Of a stretch of 37,369 bases of DNA, positions 15,265 through 23,853 are shown in pieces (the stretch's first letter is position 1; every line of letters starts with the position of its first letter). The stretch is from the NCBI GenBank assembly GCA_027009865.1, contig JALVCR010000075.1:1-37369 (forward strand). Reading direction: 5' to 3'. The position numbers and the translations under genes are program-made. Source of the DNA: Campylobacterales bacterium (lineage in GTDB: Bacteria; Campylobacterota; Campylobacteria; Campylobacterales; JAADDG01). The notes below the pieces were generated by a model. The model saw only the letters and a program-made list of their open reading frames with translations, was not told the origin of the DNA and did no database searches.

Positions 15265-16554
15265 ATGAAAGATAAAATTTTAAAAGTTTTAAAGCATGAG
15301 AGTTTTGTATATCTAATATCAAATATTATATATAGCTTTTCTACTTATGTAGTGGTTCTATCCATTCCCTATATGCTTGATAAGATTTCGATGGCTCACT
15401 TCTCTTCCGCTTTGAATGTCATAATGCTTATGATTTTTGTGTTTGAGTTTGGGCTTACTGTAAGCTTTCTTAGATTCAGACAGCTTTATGCAATTTCCGA
15501 TACTATAAACGCTTTTTTTCAAACTGCTGTTTTTCTTTTGATGCTTCTTTTTGCATATACCTTTTTTGGCAATTTGATAGAGCCTATTTTGCATATAAAA
15601 GATATAGATTTAAGAGAGGATTTTATCTATTTTGCGGCTATGGCTCTTTTATCATGGGTTTTTATAAAGAGCTACTTTTTAGCCAAATCAAATGTTAAAT
15701 CCATTTTCTTAAATGCTCTTGGAATTCTTGTTTTAAGAGTTGCTTTTTTAATTTATATATTTTTATTTAGCATAAAATCATTAGAAGAGATAGTTTTGCT
15801 TTTATTTATAGTCCCGTTTTTATATGTTTTTTTTAGAAATTTTTTTGAAAATATAAGAAATCTTTCTCCTCTTTTGGATATAATAAGAGGTAAAATAAAA
15901 TTATCGCTCTATGCAAATAGAGTAAAAAAATATGTAACTTATTCATTTTTAAGTTATGTGATAGGGGCTTTGTTTATATATACAAGCAGATATTTAATAT
16001 TATATTTAACTGATAAAAAAGAATATTCCATACTGGCTGAGCTTGGATATGCTATGAGTTTTTTGGGACTTATATTGATTTTTATAACTTCTATTAGGAC
16101 TTATTTTATATCTAAGTTCAATATTTCAGAGATTAAAAATATTTCTAATTATATTAATAAAATAAAAAGTTATAGAGTATATTATTTTCCTTTTTGCGTA
16201 ATATTCTCTTTTTTGGTAGCGGCGGTTGTTTGGCTTATAAAGCCCTCCTATCTTACATATCAATCAGCAATATTTGTTTTTATTTTGATTTTTTCTAACA
16301 TGGTAATATCCTATTATAGTCTTTTTACACTTTTGTCTAAAACTTTTAACTATAATATATTAGAATTAAAGTTAAATATAGTTAGATTAATTTTAGTTGT
16401 TATAAGCGTAAGGCTCTTTTTTGACATAAATCCCATTTTCGGGTTTGCTCTTATAAATTTTTGGATTGTTTTTGTCGAATTTATATTTGCCAGACTCGTT
16501 TTAAATAGAGTCAAAAGAAAGGAAGCAGCTTATGGGGCTTTTAAAAATAATTAA
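15265..16554 (+). CDS. Wzx-like oligosaccharide flippase
   Basis: The 429-residue protein is almost entirely hydrophobic, with about 12 predicted membrane segments and short lysine-rich loops, the pattern of MOP-superfamily O-unit flippases that move undecaprenyl-linked repeat units across the inner membrane. No single residue motif proves this; the call rests on topology, length and position between galE and a Wzy-like gene. It is among the most AT-rich genes in the window. Its last 23 nt overlap the start of the next gene, suggesting coupled translation of flippase and polymerase. Confidence 0.8.
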   Translation: MKDKILKVLKHESFVYLISNIIYSFSTYVVVLSIPYMLDKISMAHFSSALNVIMLMIFVFEFGLTVSFLRFRQLYAISDTINAFFQTAVFLLMLLFAYTFFGNLIEPILHIKDIDLREDFIYFAAMALLSWVFIKSYFLAKSNVKSIFLNALGILVLRVAFLIYIFLFSIKSLEEIVLLLFIVPFLYVFFRNFFENIRNLSPLLDIIRGKIKLSLYANRVKKYVTYSFLSYVIGALFIYTSRYLILYLTDKKEYSILAELGYAMSFLGLILIFITSIRTYFISKFNISEIKNISNYINKIKSYRVYYFPFCVIFSFLVAAVVWLIKPSYLTYQSAIFVFILIFSNMVISYYSLFTLLSKTFNYNILELKLNIVRLILVVISVRLFFDINPIFGFALINFWIVFVEFIFARLVLNRVKRKEAAYGAFKNN

Positions 16555-17710
16555 TGATTTTATACTTTTTATATTTATCTTTAGTATGTTTAATGATAAT
16601 TTTATGGTGGATATGTTTGGGGATAATATTTTAAAAGCTATTATGGTTCTTTTTATAGTTACCAACATATCTGGAATAATAAAAGGTTTTGCTAAATCTT
16701 TGACGGGAATAACCAGAACCTTTTTGATTTTGTATGCCCTGCTTGTAGGCTCTATGCTTATAGTAGAGCTTAGGGATTTAAGAGTTGATTTGGAAGCAAA
16801 TATCTATCTGATAATTGCAATATTTGTTATTTTTTACTATTTTGCTTTTTATAAAGAGATAGAGAAGATTTTATATTTTGTATGGGTTTCGGTAATGTCT
16901 TCCATTGTCATATGCTATTTTAACGAGCCTATATCTCCATGGACATTTAGAACAACCGGAGGAACGGGAGATCCAAACGAATTTGCCGCACAAGTTGTAT
17001 CTTTTATTTTTCTATCTGTTTATCTTTATACAAAAAACAGAAATATTCCTTTTTTACTCTCTTCTGTAATTTTTGGGTTATATGGACTTTTGAAAGCTGG
17101 ATCGAAATCGGCAGTTTTAACATTAATTATTCTACTTTTATATATAGGGTTAGTTAGGTATAGGGAAAATTTAAAAGCTTTTTTATCTATTAAATCAATG
17201 ATTATATCTATTCTATTAGTTGTGGCTTTTATAGTGTTTGATGTGGCAAATATGAAACTTATTAAAGATTTTATGGGAAGAACCCATTCTACCGCAACTG
17301 CCGAGATGAGATATAAATCTTGGAGCGCTGGATGGGAGATGATAAAACATAATTTTTGGTTTGGTGTTGGAATGGGAGCTTTTGCCGAGCATAATCCAAA
17401 ATATTTAAGAAAAGGGTATTTAGATAAAAGTGCAAGGGCTGCTCATAATATTTATGTAAAACTTTTTGCAGAATCTGGGGCTTTAACTTTTGTAGCTTTT
17501 TTACTGTTTGTGGGAGTTTTGTTTAAAACTCATTATTTTCAGATTATTCATTCAGACTATTTCTGGCTTCAAGCCTCAACTCTTTCATATCTTATTATGG
17601 GTCTTACTTTGGGAATATTTTATGATAAATATTTCTGGCTTTCTATCGCTATCTATACCAATGTGGTAAATACCTTTAGGGAGCCTGAAGGAGAGGTGGT
17701 GTTAGCATGA
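16532..17710 (+). CDS. O-antigen polymerase/ligase-like membrane protein (Wzy family)
   Basis: The 392-residue membrane protein has about 10 hydrophobic segments and a long periplasmic loop with the features of the Wzy_C/O-antigen ligase family: GWEMIKHNFWFGVGMGAF, then ARAAHNIYVKLFAESG (about residues 302-317), containing the conserved H-N-x-Y and E-x-G elements. A polymerase is favoured by its place beside the flippase and upstream of Wza and Wzc homologues, but a ligase cannot be excluded. Start ATG has AAAGGA 8 nt upstream. Its stop overlaps the next gene (ATGA at 17707-17710). Confidence 0.82.
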   Translation: MGLLKIINDFILFIFIFSMFNDNFMVDMFGDNILKAIMVLFIVTNISGIIKGFAKSLTGITRTFLILYALLVGSMLIVELRDLRVDLEANIYLIIAIFVIFYYFAFYKEIEKILYFVWVSVMSSIVICYFNEPISPWTFRTTGGTGDPNEFAAQVVSFIFLSVYLYTKNRNIPFLLSSVIFGLYGLLKAGSKSAVLTLIILLLYIGLVRYRENLKAFLSIKSMIISILLVVAFIVFDVANMKLIKDFMGRTHSTATAEMRYKSWSAGWEMIKHNFWFGVGMGAFAEHNPKYLRKGYLDKSARAAHNIYVKLFAESGALTFVAFLLFVGVLFKTHYFQIIHSDYFWLQASTLSYLIMGLTLGIFYDKYFWLSIAIYTNVVNTFREPEGEVVLA

Positions 17711-18819
17711 AAATAGTTCATATAATCACAGAACTCTATACCGGAGGGGCGGAGAAGTTTTGTATAGATCTTTGCAATGAGCTCTCTTTGATAGAAGGAA
17801 ATGAAGTTTTTCTTTGCGTTTTGGGAGATGCGAAAAACTCTATGCTTTATAAAAAACTTCTCCCTTCTGTAAAGTGTGTAAGCTTAAAAAAAGAGAAAGG
17901 GTATGATTTAAAAGTAGTTCAAAAATTGTTTGATTTTTTAAAAGAGATTCAACCAGATGTTTCACATACCCATTTAAGAGCCCAGGTTTACTCATTTTTG
18001 CCTCTTATTAGGCTCTCTATTTCTAACGTTCATACAGTTCATAATTTGGCTTATAAAGAGATAGGAAAACCTTATAGATTTCTTTATAAAATTTTATATA
18101 ATTTTTTTAATTTTACTCCTGTTGCTATAAGCCATGAAGTTTTAGAGAGCATACAAAAGGAGTATGGAAAAAAATTTAACAAGCTTGTATATAATGGAAC
18201 AAAAGAGGTTAAAAAGAGTGATATTTTTGAAAGTGTTAAAGAAGAGATAAATATTTTAAAAAAGCATGAGAATACGAAAGTATTTGTTCATATAGGAAGA
18301 TTTGGAGAGCAGAAAAATCAAAAGATGCTAATAGAAACTTTTGAGGAGTTAATTAGCGAAAATTTTGATATTTTGCTTCTTATGATAGGTTATGAGGGAA
18401 AAGAGGGAACCCCGGCGAGAGAGTATTATAACGAATGCAAAAAGCTTGTAAAATCCAAAGATAGAATATTTTTTATGGGAGAAAAGTCAAATATAGGAGA
18501 TTATCTGTTTTTAAGCGATGCGATGGTCCTTTCATCCAAATATGAGGGGCTTCCGATAGTAGTGCTTGAGGCTATGTCGGCAGGGAAAGCGGTTATTACT
18601 ACTCCTGCTGGAGGAGTGGTTGATGTCATAGAGGATGGAGTAAACGGTTATATGGCTGAGGGATTTGATAAGATTTCTTTTTTAAAGGCTATAAAAAAAT
18701 TTCTTTTAAATCCGTTAATAGATAGGAACAAGATTAAGAGTATTTTTGATAAAAAATATTCTATTAAACATACAGCAAAAGAGTATATGAAGATATATAA
18801 AGAATTAGTGGAGCTTTAG
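17707..18819 (+). CDS. GT4-type glycosyltransferase
   Basis: The 370-residue protein is a standard GT-B family 4 enzyme. The N-terminal domain starts MKIVHIITELYTGGAEKF, typical of GT4 acceptor domains with the GGAE loop. The C-terminal donor domain has FVHIGRFGEQKNQKMLI and SKYEGLPIVVLEAMSAGKAV, including the EGLPxVxxEAMS donor-phosphate motif. It probably acts on the repeat unit. It is coupled to the polymerase gene by an ATGA overlap and followed after 3 nt by another glycosyltransferase. Confidence 0.92.
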   Translation: MKIVHIITELYTGGAEKFCIDLCNELSLIEGNEVFLCVLGDAKNSMLYKKLLPSVKCVSLKKEKGYDLKVVQKLFDFLKEIQPDVSHTHLRAQVYSFLPLIRLSISNVHTVHNLAYKEIGKPYRFLYKILYNFFNFTPVAISHEVLESIQKEYGKKFNKLVYNGTKEVKKSDIFESVKEEINILKKHENTKVFVHIGRFGEQKNQKMLIETFEELISENFDILLLMIGYEGKEGTPAREYYNECKKLVKSKDRIFFMGEKSNIGDYLFLSDAMVLSSKYEGLPIVVLEAMSAGKAVITTPAGGVVDVIEDGVNGYMAEGFDKISFLKAIKKFLLNPLIDRNKIKSIFDKKYSIKHTAKEYMKIYKELVEL

Positions 18820-18822
18820 TAA

Positions 18823-19845
18823 ATGAAAAAACTTCTTTTAATAGGTCCAAGACTAACAAAGAGCGATCCCACAATTACAGGCGGGACTATGATACTTTTT
18901 GAAAGATTGCTTGATGATTTAAATAAGCTTGGAGTGGAGTATAAAGCAATAGATACAAATGCTTTTAATTACAAAAATTTTATTCATGCATGGTTTAGCG
19001 CTATGGGGGAGTTTTTGAAAAATTTTAAAGATTTCGATCACATCTCTATTCATGGAACAATAAATCACTATATTTTTTTGGCTCCTTTTGTTATATTTTT
19101 CTCCAAACTTTTTAATAAAAGCGTTAGTCTTAGAAAATTTGCGGGAAATTTTAATCAGGTTTATGAAAAGGGAAATTTCTTAATTAAAAAAGATATTGAA
19201 TATATTTTGAAAAATTCAGATGTTAATTTTTTTGAAACAAAATATCTTGTAGAGTATTTTAAAAAGTTTAATCCAAATACCTATTGGTTTCCAAATGTAA
19301 GAGAGAGAAAGATTGAGCCAAATTTAAATAGAAAATTTAGAAAAAGATTTGTTTTTATGAGCCAAGTAAGAGAGGAAAAGGGCGTAAAAGAGCTTTTGGA
19401 AGCTTCAAATATGATGGATGATAGCTATACTTTGGATGTTTACGGATTCTTTTATAATAATGAATTTAATGAAGACTCTTTTAAAAACTATAAAGCAAAC
19501 TATAAAGGGGCTCTTTTATCCCATGAGGTATTGGATGTTTTGAAAAATTATGATGTGCTTATTTTGCCAAGCTATAGGGAGGGGTATCCTGGAATAGTGA
19601 TAGAGGCATTTTCTCTTGGAATTCCGGTTATAGTTACCAAACTTCCATCTTTAAAAGAGATTGTAGAAGATAAAAAGAGCGGTATTTTAATAGATGTCGG
19701 AAGTTCCAAGCAGATTTATGAGGCTATGAGAGTCTTTAACGAAGATAATTACGGCCGATTTGTAAAAGAGGCTTATAAGGCTTTTGAGCCTTTTGATTCT
19801 ATGAAAAGAACAAAAAAATTTTTGGAGTTGGTCAATGGATATTGA
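18823..19845 (+). CDS. GT4-type glycosyltransferase
   Basis: The 340-residue protein is a second neighbouring GT-B family 4 enzyme but is clearly not a duplicate of the previous one. It begins MKKLLLIGPRLTKSDPTITGGTMILFERL and carries MSQVREEKGVKELLEA followed by PSYREGYPGIVIEAFSLGIPVIV, the donor-site signature with EGxPxxxxEA. The N-terminal half is unusually rich in phenylalanine and asparagine. It overlaps the PaaK-like gene by 11 nt. Confidence 0.88.
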   Translation: MKKLLLIGPRLTKSDPTITGGTMILFERLLDDLNKLGVEYKAIDTNAFNYKNFIHAWFSAMGEFLKNFKDFDHISIHGTINHYIFLAPFVIFFSKLFNKSVSLRKFAGNFNQVYEKGNFLIKKDIEYILKNSDVNFFETKYLVEYFKKFNPNTYWFPNVRERKIEPNLNRKFRKRFVFMSQVREEKGVKELLEASNMMDDSYTLDVYGFFYNNEFNEDSFKNYKANYKGALLSHEVLDVLKNYDVLILPSYREGYPGIVIEAFSLGIPVIVTKLPSLKEIVEDKKSGILIDVGSSKQIYEAMRVFNEDNYGRFVKEAYKAFEPFDSMKRTKKFLELVNGY

Positions 19846-21247
19846 TAGCGTATTTCATCTGTATAGAAATTTATATTTTAAGTTGCCAAGATCTGTTAGA
19901 TCTTTTATGGGAGATTTATACGGTTCTTTGCCTCTTAGTGTAAGATTTGGAAAAGAGTATGACAAACATAGAGCAATTTTAGAGAAATTTGAAAGCTCGG
20001 ATGATACTTATAAAATGGATTTTATGTTTAATAAAACCCTGGAAACTTTAAAATTTGCTGAGGAGAATATTCCTTATTATCAGAAAATTTTTAAAGAGAG
20101 AGGATTTAAAGCGGAGGATTTTAAACATTTTGATGATTTAAAAAAACTTCCGTTTTTAACGAAGCCTATTATTCAAAAAGAGCTTGATAATTTATACACA
20201 GACAAGTTTGATAAACCTGTCGCGTATTATACAGGCGGAAGTAGCTCGACTCCTATGAAAATGTATGCTCCTTTGGGAATTTCAAGAGCAAAAGAGAAGG
20301 CTTACAGCTTATACTCTTTTGAGAGGCTCGGCTATAAATATAGAGACAGAACCGTTGCTTTAAGAGGAAGAGAGACAGCCGATCCCGATAAAGGAATCTA
20401 TTGGGATTATGAGATGGTCGATAACTATCTTCAGCCCTCAGGCAACTATCTTGAAGTTCCTTATATAGAAAAGATAGTAGAAGAGATAAAAAGATTTAAA
20501 CCGAAATTTTTCTACGGATATCCGAGCGCCGTTTTGTCTTTTATGAAGGCATGCAGATTAAAAGGTATCAATACGATAGAGAATATTCAGGGAGTATTTT
20601 TAATATCCGAAAGCGTATTTCCAGAATATATAGATGATATGAGAGAGTTTTTTAAATGTTCTGTGTTGTCTCATTACGGCCATACCGAGAGAAATACAAT
20701 GGCTTATAAAATAGATCACGGGTTTTACCACTTTTTTGGCTCTTACGGTCTTACTCAAATTATAGACGATGAGATAGTAACTCTCTCTTTTGATAATATT
20801 GTAATGCCTTATATCAATTATAAAACTCAAGATTATATAGAGGGGGAGGTTGAATTTTATCCCGGAACTTCGGTTGTAAAAAAAGTCGGCGATATAAGGG
20901 GAAGAATTCAGGAGTATTTAGTTACAAAAGAGGGAAATGTAATCTCTATTTTATCCATAGGAGCCGGCCATTACAACTCTTACGATTATGTGGATCAAGC
21001 TCAGTTTTACCAAGATACTCCGGGCAAAGTCATACTCTTTGTTCAAAGCGAACATCCTGAGAAGGTAAAAAAAGATATTATGAAAAAGCAGATGGAAGAT
21101 CAGGTAAAAGGGGCTATTGAATTTGAGATAAAATTTAAAGATAAAATAGAAAAATCAAAAAGAGGTAAAAGAATACTTGTGGTTCAAAAACTTGATGTCG
21201 AGGCTTTCAGAAAAGCAAAAAGTAGGGAATATGAGCAAGCTTCTTAA
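19835..21247 (+). CDS. PaaK/CapK-like adenylate-forming enzyme
   Basis: The 470-residue protein resembles phenylacetate-CoA ligase-type (CapK) members of the adenylate-forming superfamily, which recur in capsule and exopolysaccharide clusters. Visible support is the phosphate-binding loop YYTGGSSSTPMKM (about 131-143), a YGHTERN motif near residue 279 where the family has YGxxE, and a C-terminal domain with the DIRGRIQEYL hinge region. There is no signal peptide. The natural acid substrate is unknown; activation of an acyl or amino-acid substituent for the polysaccharide is possible. It overlaps its upstream neighbour by 11 nt and the downstream heparinase-like gene by 17 nt. Confidence 0.82.
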   Translation: MDIDSVFHLYRNLYFKLPRSVRSFMGDLYGSLPLSVRFGKEYDKHRAILEKFESSDDTYKMDFMFNKTLETLKFAEENIPYYQKIFKERGFKAEDFKHFDDLKKLPFLTKPIIQKELDNLYTDKFDKPVAYYTGGSSSTPMKMYAPLGISRAKEKAYSLYSFERLGYKYRDRTVALRGRETADPDKGIYWDYEMVDNYLQPSGNYLEVPYIEKIVEEIKRFKPKFFYGYPSAVLSFMKACRLKGINTIENIQGVFLISESVFPEYIDDMREFFKCSVLSHYGHTERNTMAYKIDHGFYHFFGSYGLTQIIDDEIVTLSFDNIVMPYINYKTQDYIEGEVEFYPGTSVVKKVGDIRGRIQEYLVTKEGNVISILSIGAGHYNSYDYVDQAQFYQDTPGKVILFVQSEHPEKVKKDIMKKQMEDQVKGAIEFEIKFKDKIEKSKRGKRILVVQKLDVEAFRKAKSREYEQAS

Positions 21248-22841
21248 ATATTATCATACTCTAAAATATCTAAAACCAGAGCAAATTAAATACAGAATCT
21301 ACTATATTGGAAGAGATAAATTTAGAAAACTAAAGGATTTTAAATATCCTCTCTTCCTTCCTTCAAAAAGTATAAGACTCTCTTTAGAAAGAAGCATAGA
21401 GAGTTTTCCCTCTTTTTATGAAAAGGAGGGAAAATATTGTTTTGATTTTTTAAATCTCTCTTACTGTTTTGATAAGATAGATTGGAATTTTTCCAAGCAT
21501 GGAAAGCTTTGGGCTTATAATCTTAATTATTTTAACTTTCTTTTTCAAAAAGATATGAGCAGAGAAAAAGGGCTTGATTTAATTAATAAATTTATTGATG
21601 ATATAGAGAGTAACAAAGAGGGATTGGAACCTTATCCGATATCTCTTAGAGGCATAAATTGGATAAAGTTTTTAACTTATCACAGAATAGAAGATAAAAA
21701 AATTGATGATTCTCTTTTTGCGCAATATATGATACTCTCCGATAATTTGGAATATCATGTTCTTGGAAACCATATTTTGGAAAACGGCTTTTCTCTTTTA
21801 TTTGGAGCATACTATTTTAATGATGAAAATCTTTATAAATTGGCCGAAGATATTATTAAAAGGGAGTTAGAAGAGGAGATTTTAGATGACGGGGCTCATT
21901 TTGAACTCTCTTTGATGTATCATCAATTAATTTTGTTTAGAGTATTGGATGCTTTCAATCTTGTAAAAAATAATCCTAAAATTTTCGGCTCTTTAAAGGA
22001 TTTATTGGAAGATAAGGCTAAAAAAATGCTCTCTTGGCTAAATGAGATGACTTTTAGATGCGGAGATATTCCTCTTTTAAACGATTCGGCTTTAAATATA
22101 GCTCCAAATACAAAAGATTTAAACGATTACGCAAAAAGGCTTGGTATCGTTTTTAGTAAAAGAGGAGTTTTAAAAGAGAGCGGATATAGAAAATTTACAG
22201 AAAATGATTGGGAGATGGTTTTTGATGTTGGGAATATAGGTCCAGATTATATTCCAGGACATGCTCACAGCGATACTTTTAGTTTTGTTTTATATGTAAA
22301 AAATAGACCTTTTATAGTAGATACGGGAATTTCTACTTATGAGAATAATGAGCGAAGATTTATAGAAAGATCAACTGCAGCTCACAATACCGTTAAAATA
22401 GGAGATTTTGAACAGTCAGAAGTTTGGTCGAGTTTTAGAGTTGCAAGAAGAGCTAAGATAGTTTCTCTAAAAGAAGAGAAGGATTTTATTGAGGCTTCTC
22501 ATGACGGATATGAAAAAATAGGGTTTCTTCATAAAAGAAGGTTTGAGAATTTTAAAAATAAAATGATTATAACCGATTTTATAGAGAATGTTAGAAATGT
22601 GAGAAAAGGTTTAGATATCATATCATATTTGCATTTTCATCCTTCTGTTAAAGTAATTTTAAGAAATAATATTATAAAAACAGATTTATCGAATATAAAA
22701 ATAGAAGGAGCAGAAAAAATAGAAATTAAAGATTATTTTTATGCTGAAGGTTATAACAAATTAAAAAAGGCAAAATTAGCCGTTATCTTTTTTAAAAAAG
22801 AGTGTAAAATAATATTTACTTTTAATTTTAACAGTAAATAA
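21231..22841 (+). CDS. Heparinase II/III-like polysaccharide lyase family protein
   Basis: The 536-residue protein has the layout of heparinase II/III-type lyases: an alpha-helical toroid region (NHILENGFSLLFGAYYF near residue 175; GAHFELSLMYHQL near 220) and a C-terminal beta-sandwich (GHAHSDTFSFVL, then RSTAAHNTVKIGDFEQSE around 380-400). I start it at the ATG at 21231, overlapping the PaaK-like gene by 17 nt; a longer frame from 21177 would overlap by 71 nt. No signal peptide is seen, odd for a lyase expected in the periplasm or outside. It may trim or modify the polymer. Activity is unproven. Confidence 0.85.
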   Translation: MSKLLKYYHTLKYLKPEQIKYRIYYIGRDKFRKLKDFKYPLFLPSKSIRLSLERSIESFPSFYEKEGKYCFDFLNLSYCFDKIDWNFSKHGKLWAYNLNYFNFLFQKDMSREKGLDLINKFIDDIESNKEGLEPYPISLRGINWIKFLTYHRIEDKKIDDSLFAQYMILSDNLEYHVLGNHILENGFSLLFGAYYFNDENLYKLAEDIIKRELEEEILDDGAHFELSLMYHQLILFRVLDAFNLVKNNPKIFGSLKDLLEDKAKKMLSWLNEMTFRCGDIPLLNDSALNIAPNTKDLNDYAKRLGIVFSKRGVLKESGYRKFTENDWEMVFDVGNIGPDYIPGHAHSDTFSFVLYVKNRPFIVDTGISTYENNERRFIERSTAAHNTVKIGDFEQSEVWSSFRVARRAKIVSLKEEKDFIEASHDGYEKIGFLHKRRFENFKNKMIITDFIENVRNVRKGLDIISYLHFHPSVKVILRNNIIKTDLSNIKIEGAEKIEIKDYFYAEGYNKLKKAKLAVIFFKKECKIIFTFNFNSK

Positions 22842-22915
22842 AATTTTTCTGGTGTTGTTAAAATATATTAATAAATGATAAAGTTTTTTCAAGGTTTTAT
22901 TTAAAAAATTAAAAA

Positions 22916-22937
22916 TTCTTTTATTTTTATAAAAGAA
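22916..22937 (+). terminator. Possible AT-rich terminator hairpin
   Basis: TTCTTTTAT (22916-22924) and ATAAAAGAA (22929-22937) form a nine-pair stem with a four-T loop. It is followed by a T-rich run. It lies between the heparinase-like and Wza-like genes. The low G+C of the stem keeps the call tentative; the hairpin is symmetrical and could work from either strand. Confidence 0.35.
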
Positions 22938-22968
22938 CATTTTGGTTTTTTCATTTAAATTTTAATCG

Positions 22969-22994
22969 TATAATAAAGTTTTTTTACCTATAAT
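22969..22994 (+). promoter_or_regulatory. Tandem -10 elements upstream of the wza-wzc genes
   Basis: Two perfect TATAAT boxes, at 22969-22974 and 22989-22994, lie exactly 20 bp apart, separated by T-rich DNA. Starts from these would give leaders of about 40-60 nt before the ATG at 23039. This indicates that the export genes are transcribed separately from the glycosyltransferase genes. Confidence 0.55.
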
Positions 22995-23038
22995 AATAAA
23001 TAGTAATAAGATATGTAAAACGTAAAAAAGGATGAACG

Positions 23039-23836
23039 ATGAAGTTGTTTAGATTCGTGGGGTTTGCTCTCTTTTTAATTTTACTTTTTGGAGGTTGTGC
23101 GGCAAAAAAAAGGGAGTTTATACTTTTTCAAGGGGAGCCCCAGAAAATTAAAGACATAAATTATACAGAGGAGTATTTTGTAAAACCCTATCAATATAAA
23201 ATAGTTCCAAATGATAGGCTTTCCATTTTATTTTATAATCATCCCGAACTTAGCACCAGAGATATAAGATCCGCTATTACTGCGGGCAGAATAGGTATTT
23301 TGGTAAATCCGGACGGAACTGTTAGAATGCCTCTTATAGGAACTGTAAAAATTGCAGGGTTAACTGTGCAGGAGGCTACTAATCTTTTGATAAATGAATA
23401 CTCTAAATATATTAAAAATGCTCATATGTATTTAGAAGTTTTAAACAAAAGAGTGTATGTTTTAGGAGAAGTTAGAAGACCTGGAAAAGTTCCAATTACT
23501 AATGAAGTTATGAGTGTAGTTGAAGCTATAGCAGACGCTGGAGGTTTTACCGATTTTGCCAAAAGAAACAGCATTAAAATTATAAGGGGAACCCCTTCCC
23601 ATCCGATAGTAGTAAATGTGGATCTTACAAAATTAAATAAATTATCAAGAGCGAATTTAACTCTTTATCCAAATGATGTTGTTTATGTAATGCCTAATAA
23701 TATGAGAGCTACAAATTTAGCAATAGCGGATATGATGCCTTCTGTTGATTTCGTAACAAGAATTTTGACGGCTTTATTTACAGGCAAAGAGTTGACAAAT
23801 ACCTATATGTTTAATGTTAACGATACATATAAGTAA
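23039..23836 (+). CDS. Wza-like polysaccharide export lipoprotein
   Basis: The 265-residue protein belongs to the outer-membrane polysaccharide export family. It starts with a signal sequence ending in LLFGGC (C20), a slightly atypical lipobox because phenylalanine replaces the usual leucine at -3. The polysaccharide export domain follows (YQYKIVPNDRLSILFYNHPELS, then GILVNPDGTVRMPLIGTVKIAGLT), and then an SLBB-type domain (VYVLGEVRRPGKVPI). It is much shorter than E. coli Wza, with fewer SLBB repeats. It lies 17 nt before the Wzc-like gene, its usual partner across the envelope. Confidence 0.9.
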   Translation: MKLFRFVGFALFLILLFGGCAAKKREFILFQGEPQKIKDINYTEEYFVKPYQYKIVPNDRLSILFYNHPELSTRDIRSAITAGRIGILVNPDGTVRMPLIGTVKIAGLTVQEATNLLINEYSKYIKNAHMYLEVLNKRVYVLGEVRRPGKVPITNEVMSVVEAIADAGGFTDFAKRNSIKIIRGTPSHPIVVNVDLTKLNKLSRANLTLYPNDVVYVMPNNMRATNLAIADMMPSVDFVTRILTALFTGKELTNTYMFNVNDTYK

Positions 23837-23853
23837 AAGAAAGGTAGAGGAAG

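Noticed and set aside
17707..19845. Tandem glycosyltransferases as a recent gene duplication
   Set aside because: Both are GT4-type, but their N-termini and most of their sequences differ, so only shared fold motifs are seen.
21177..21230. TTG at 21177 as the heparinase-like start
   Set aside because: It needs a 71-nt overlap with the PaaK-like gene; the ATG at 21231 gives a clean short overlap and a plausible N-terminus.
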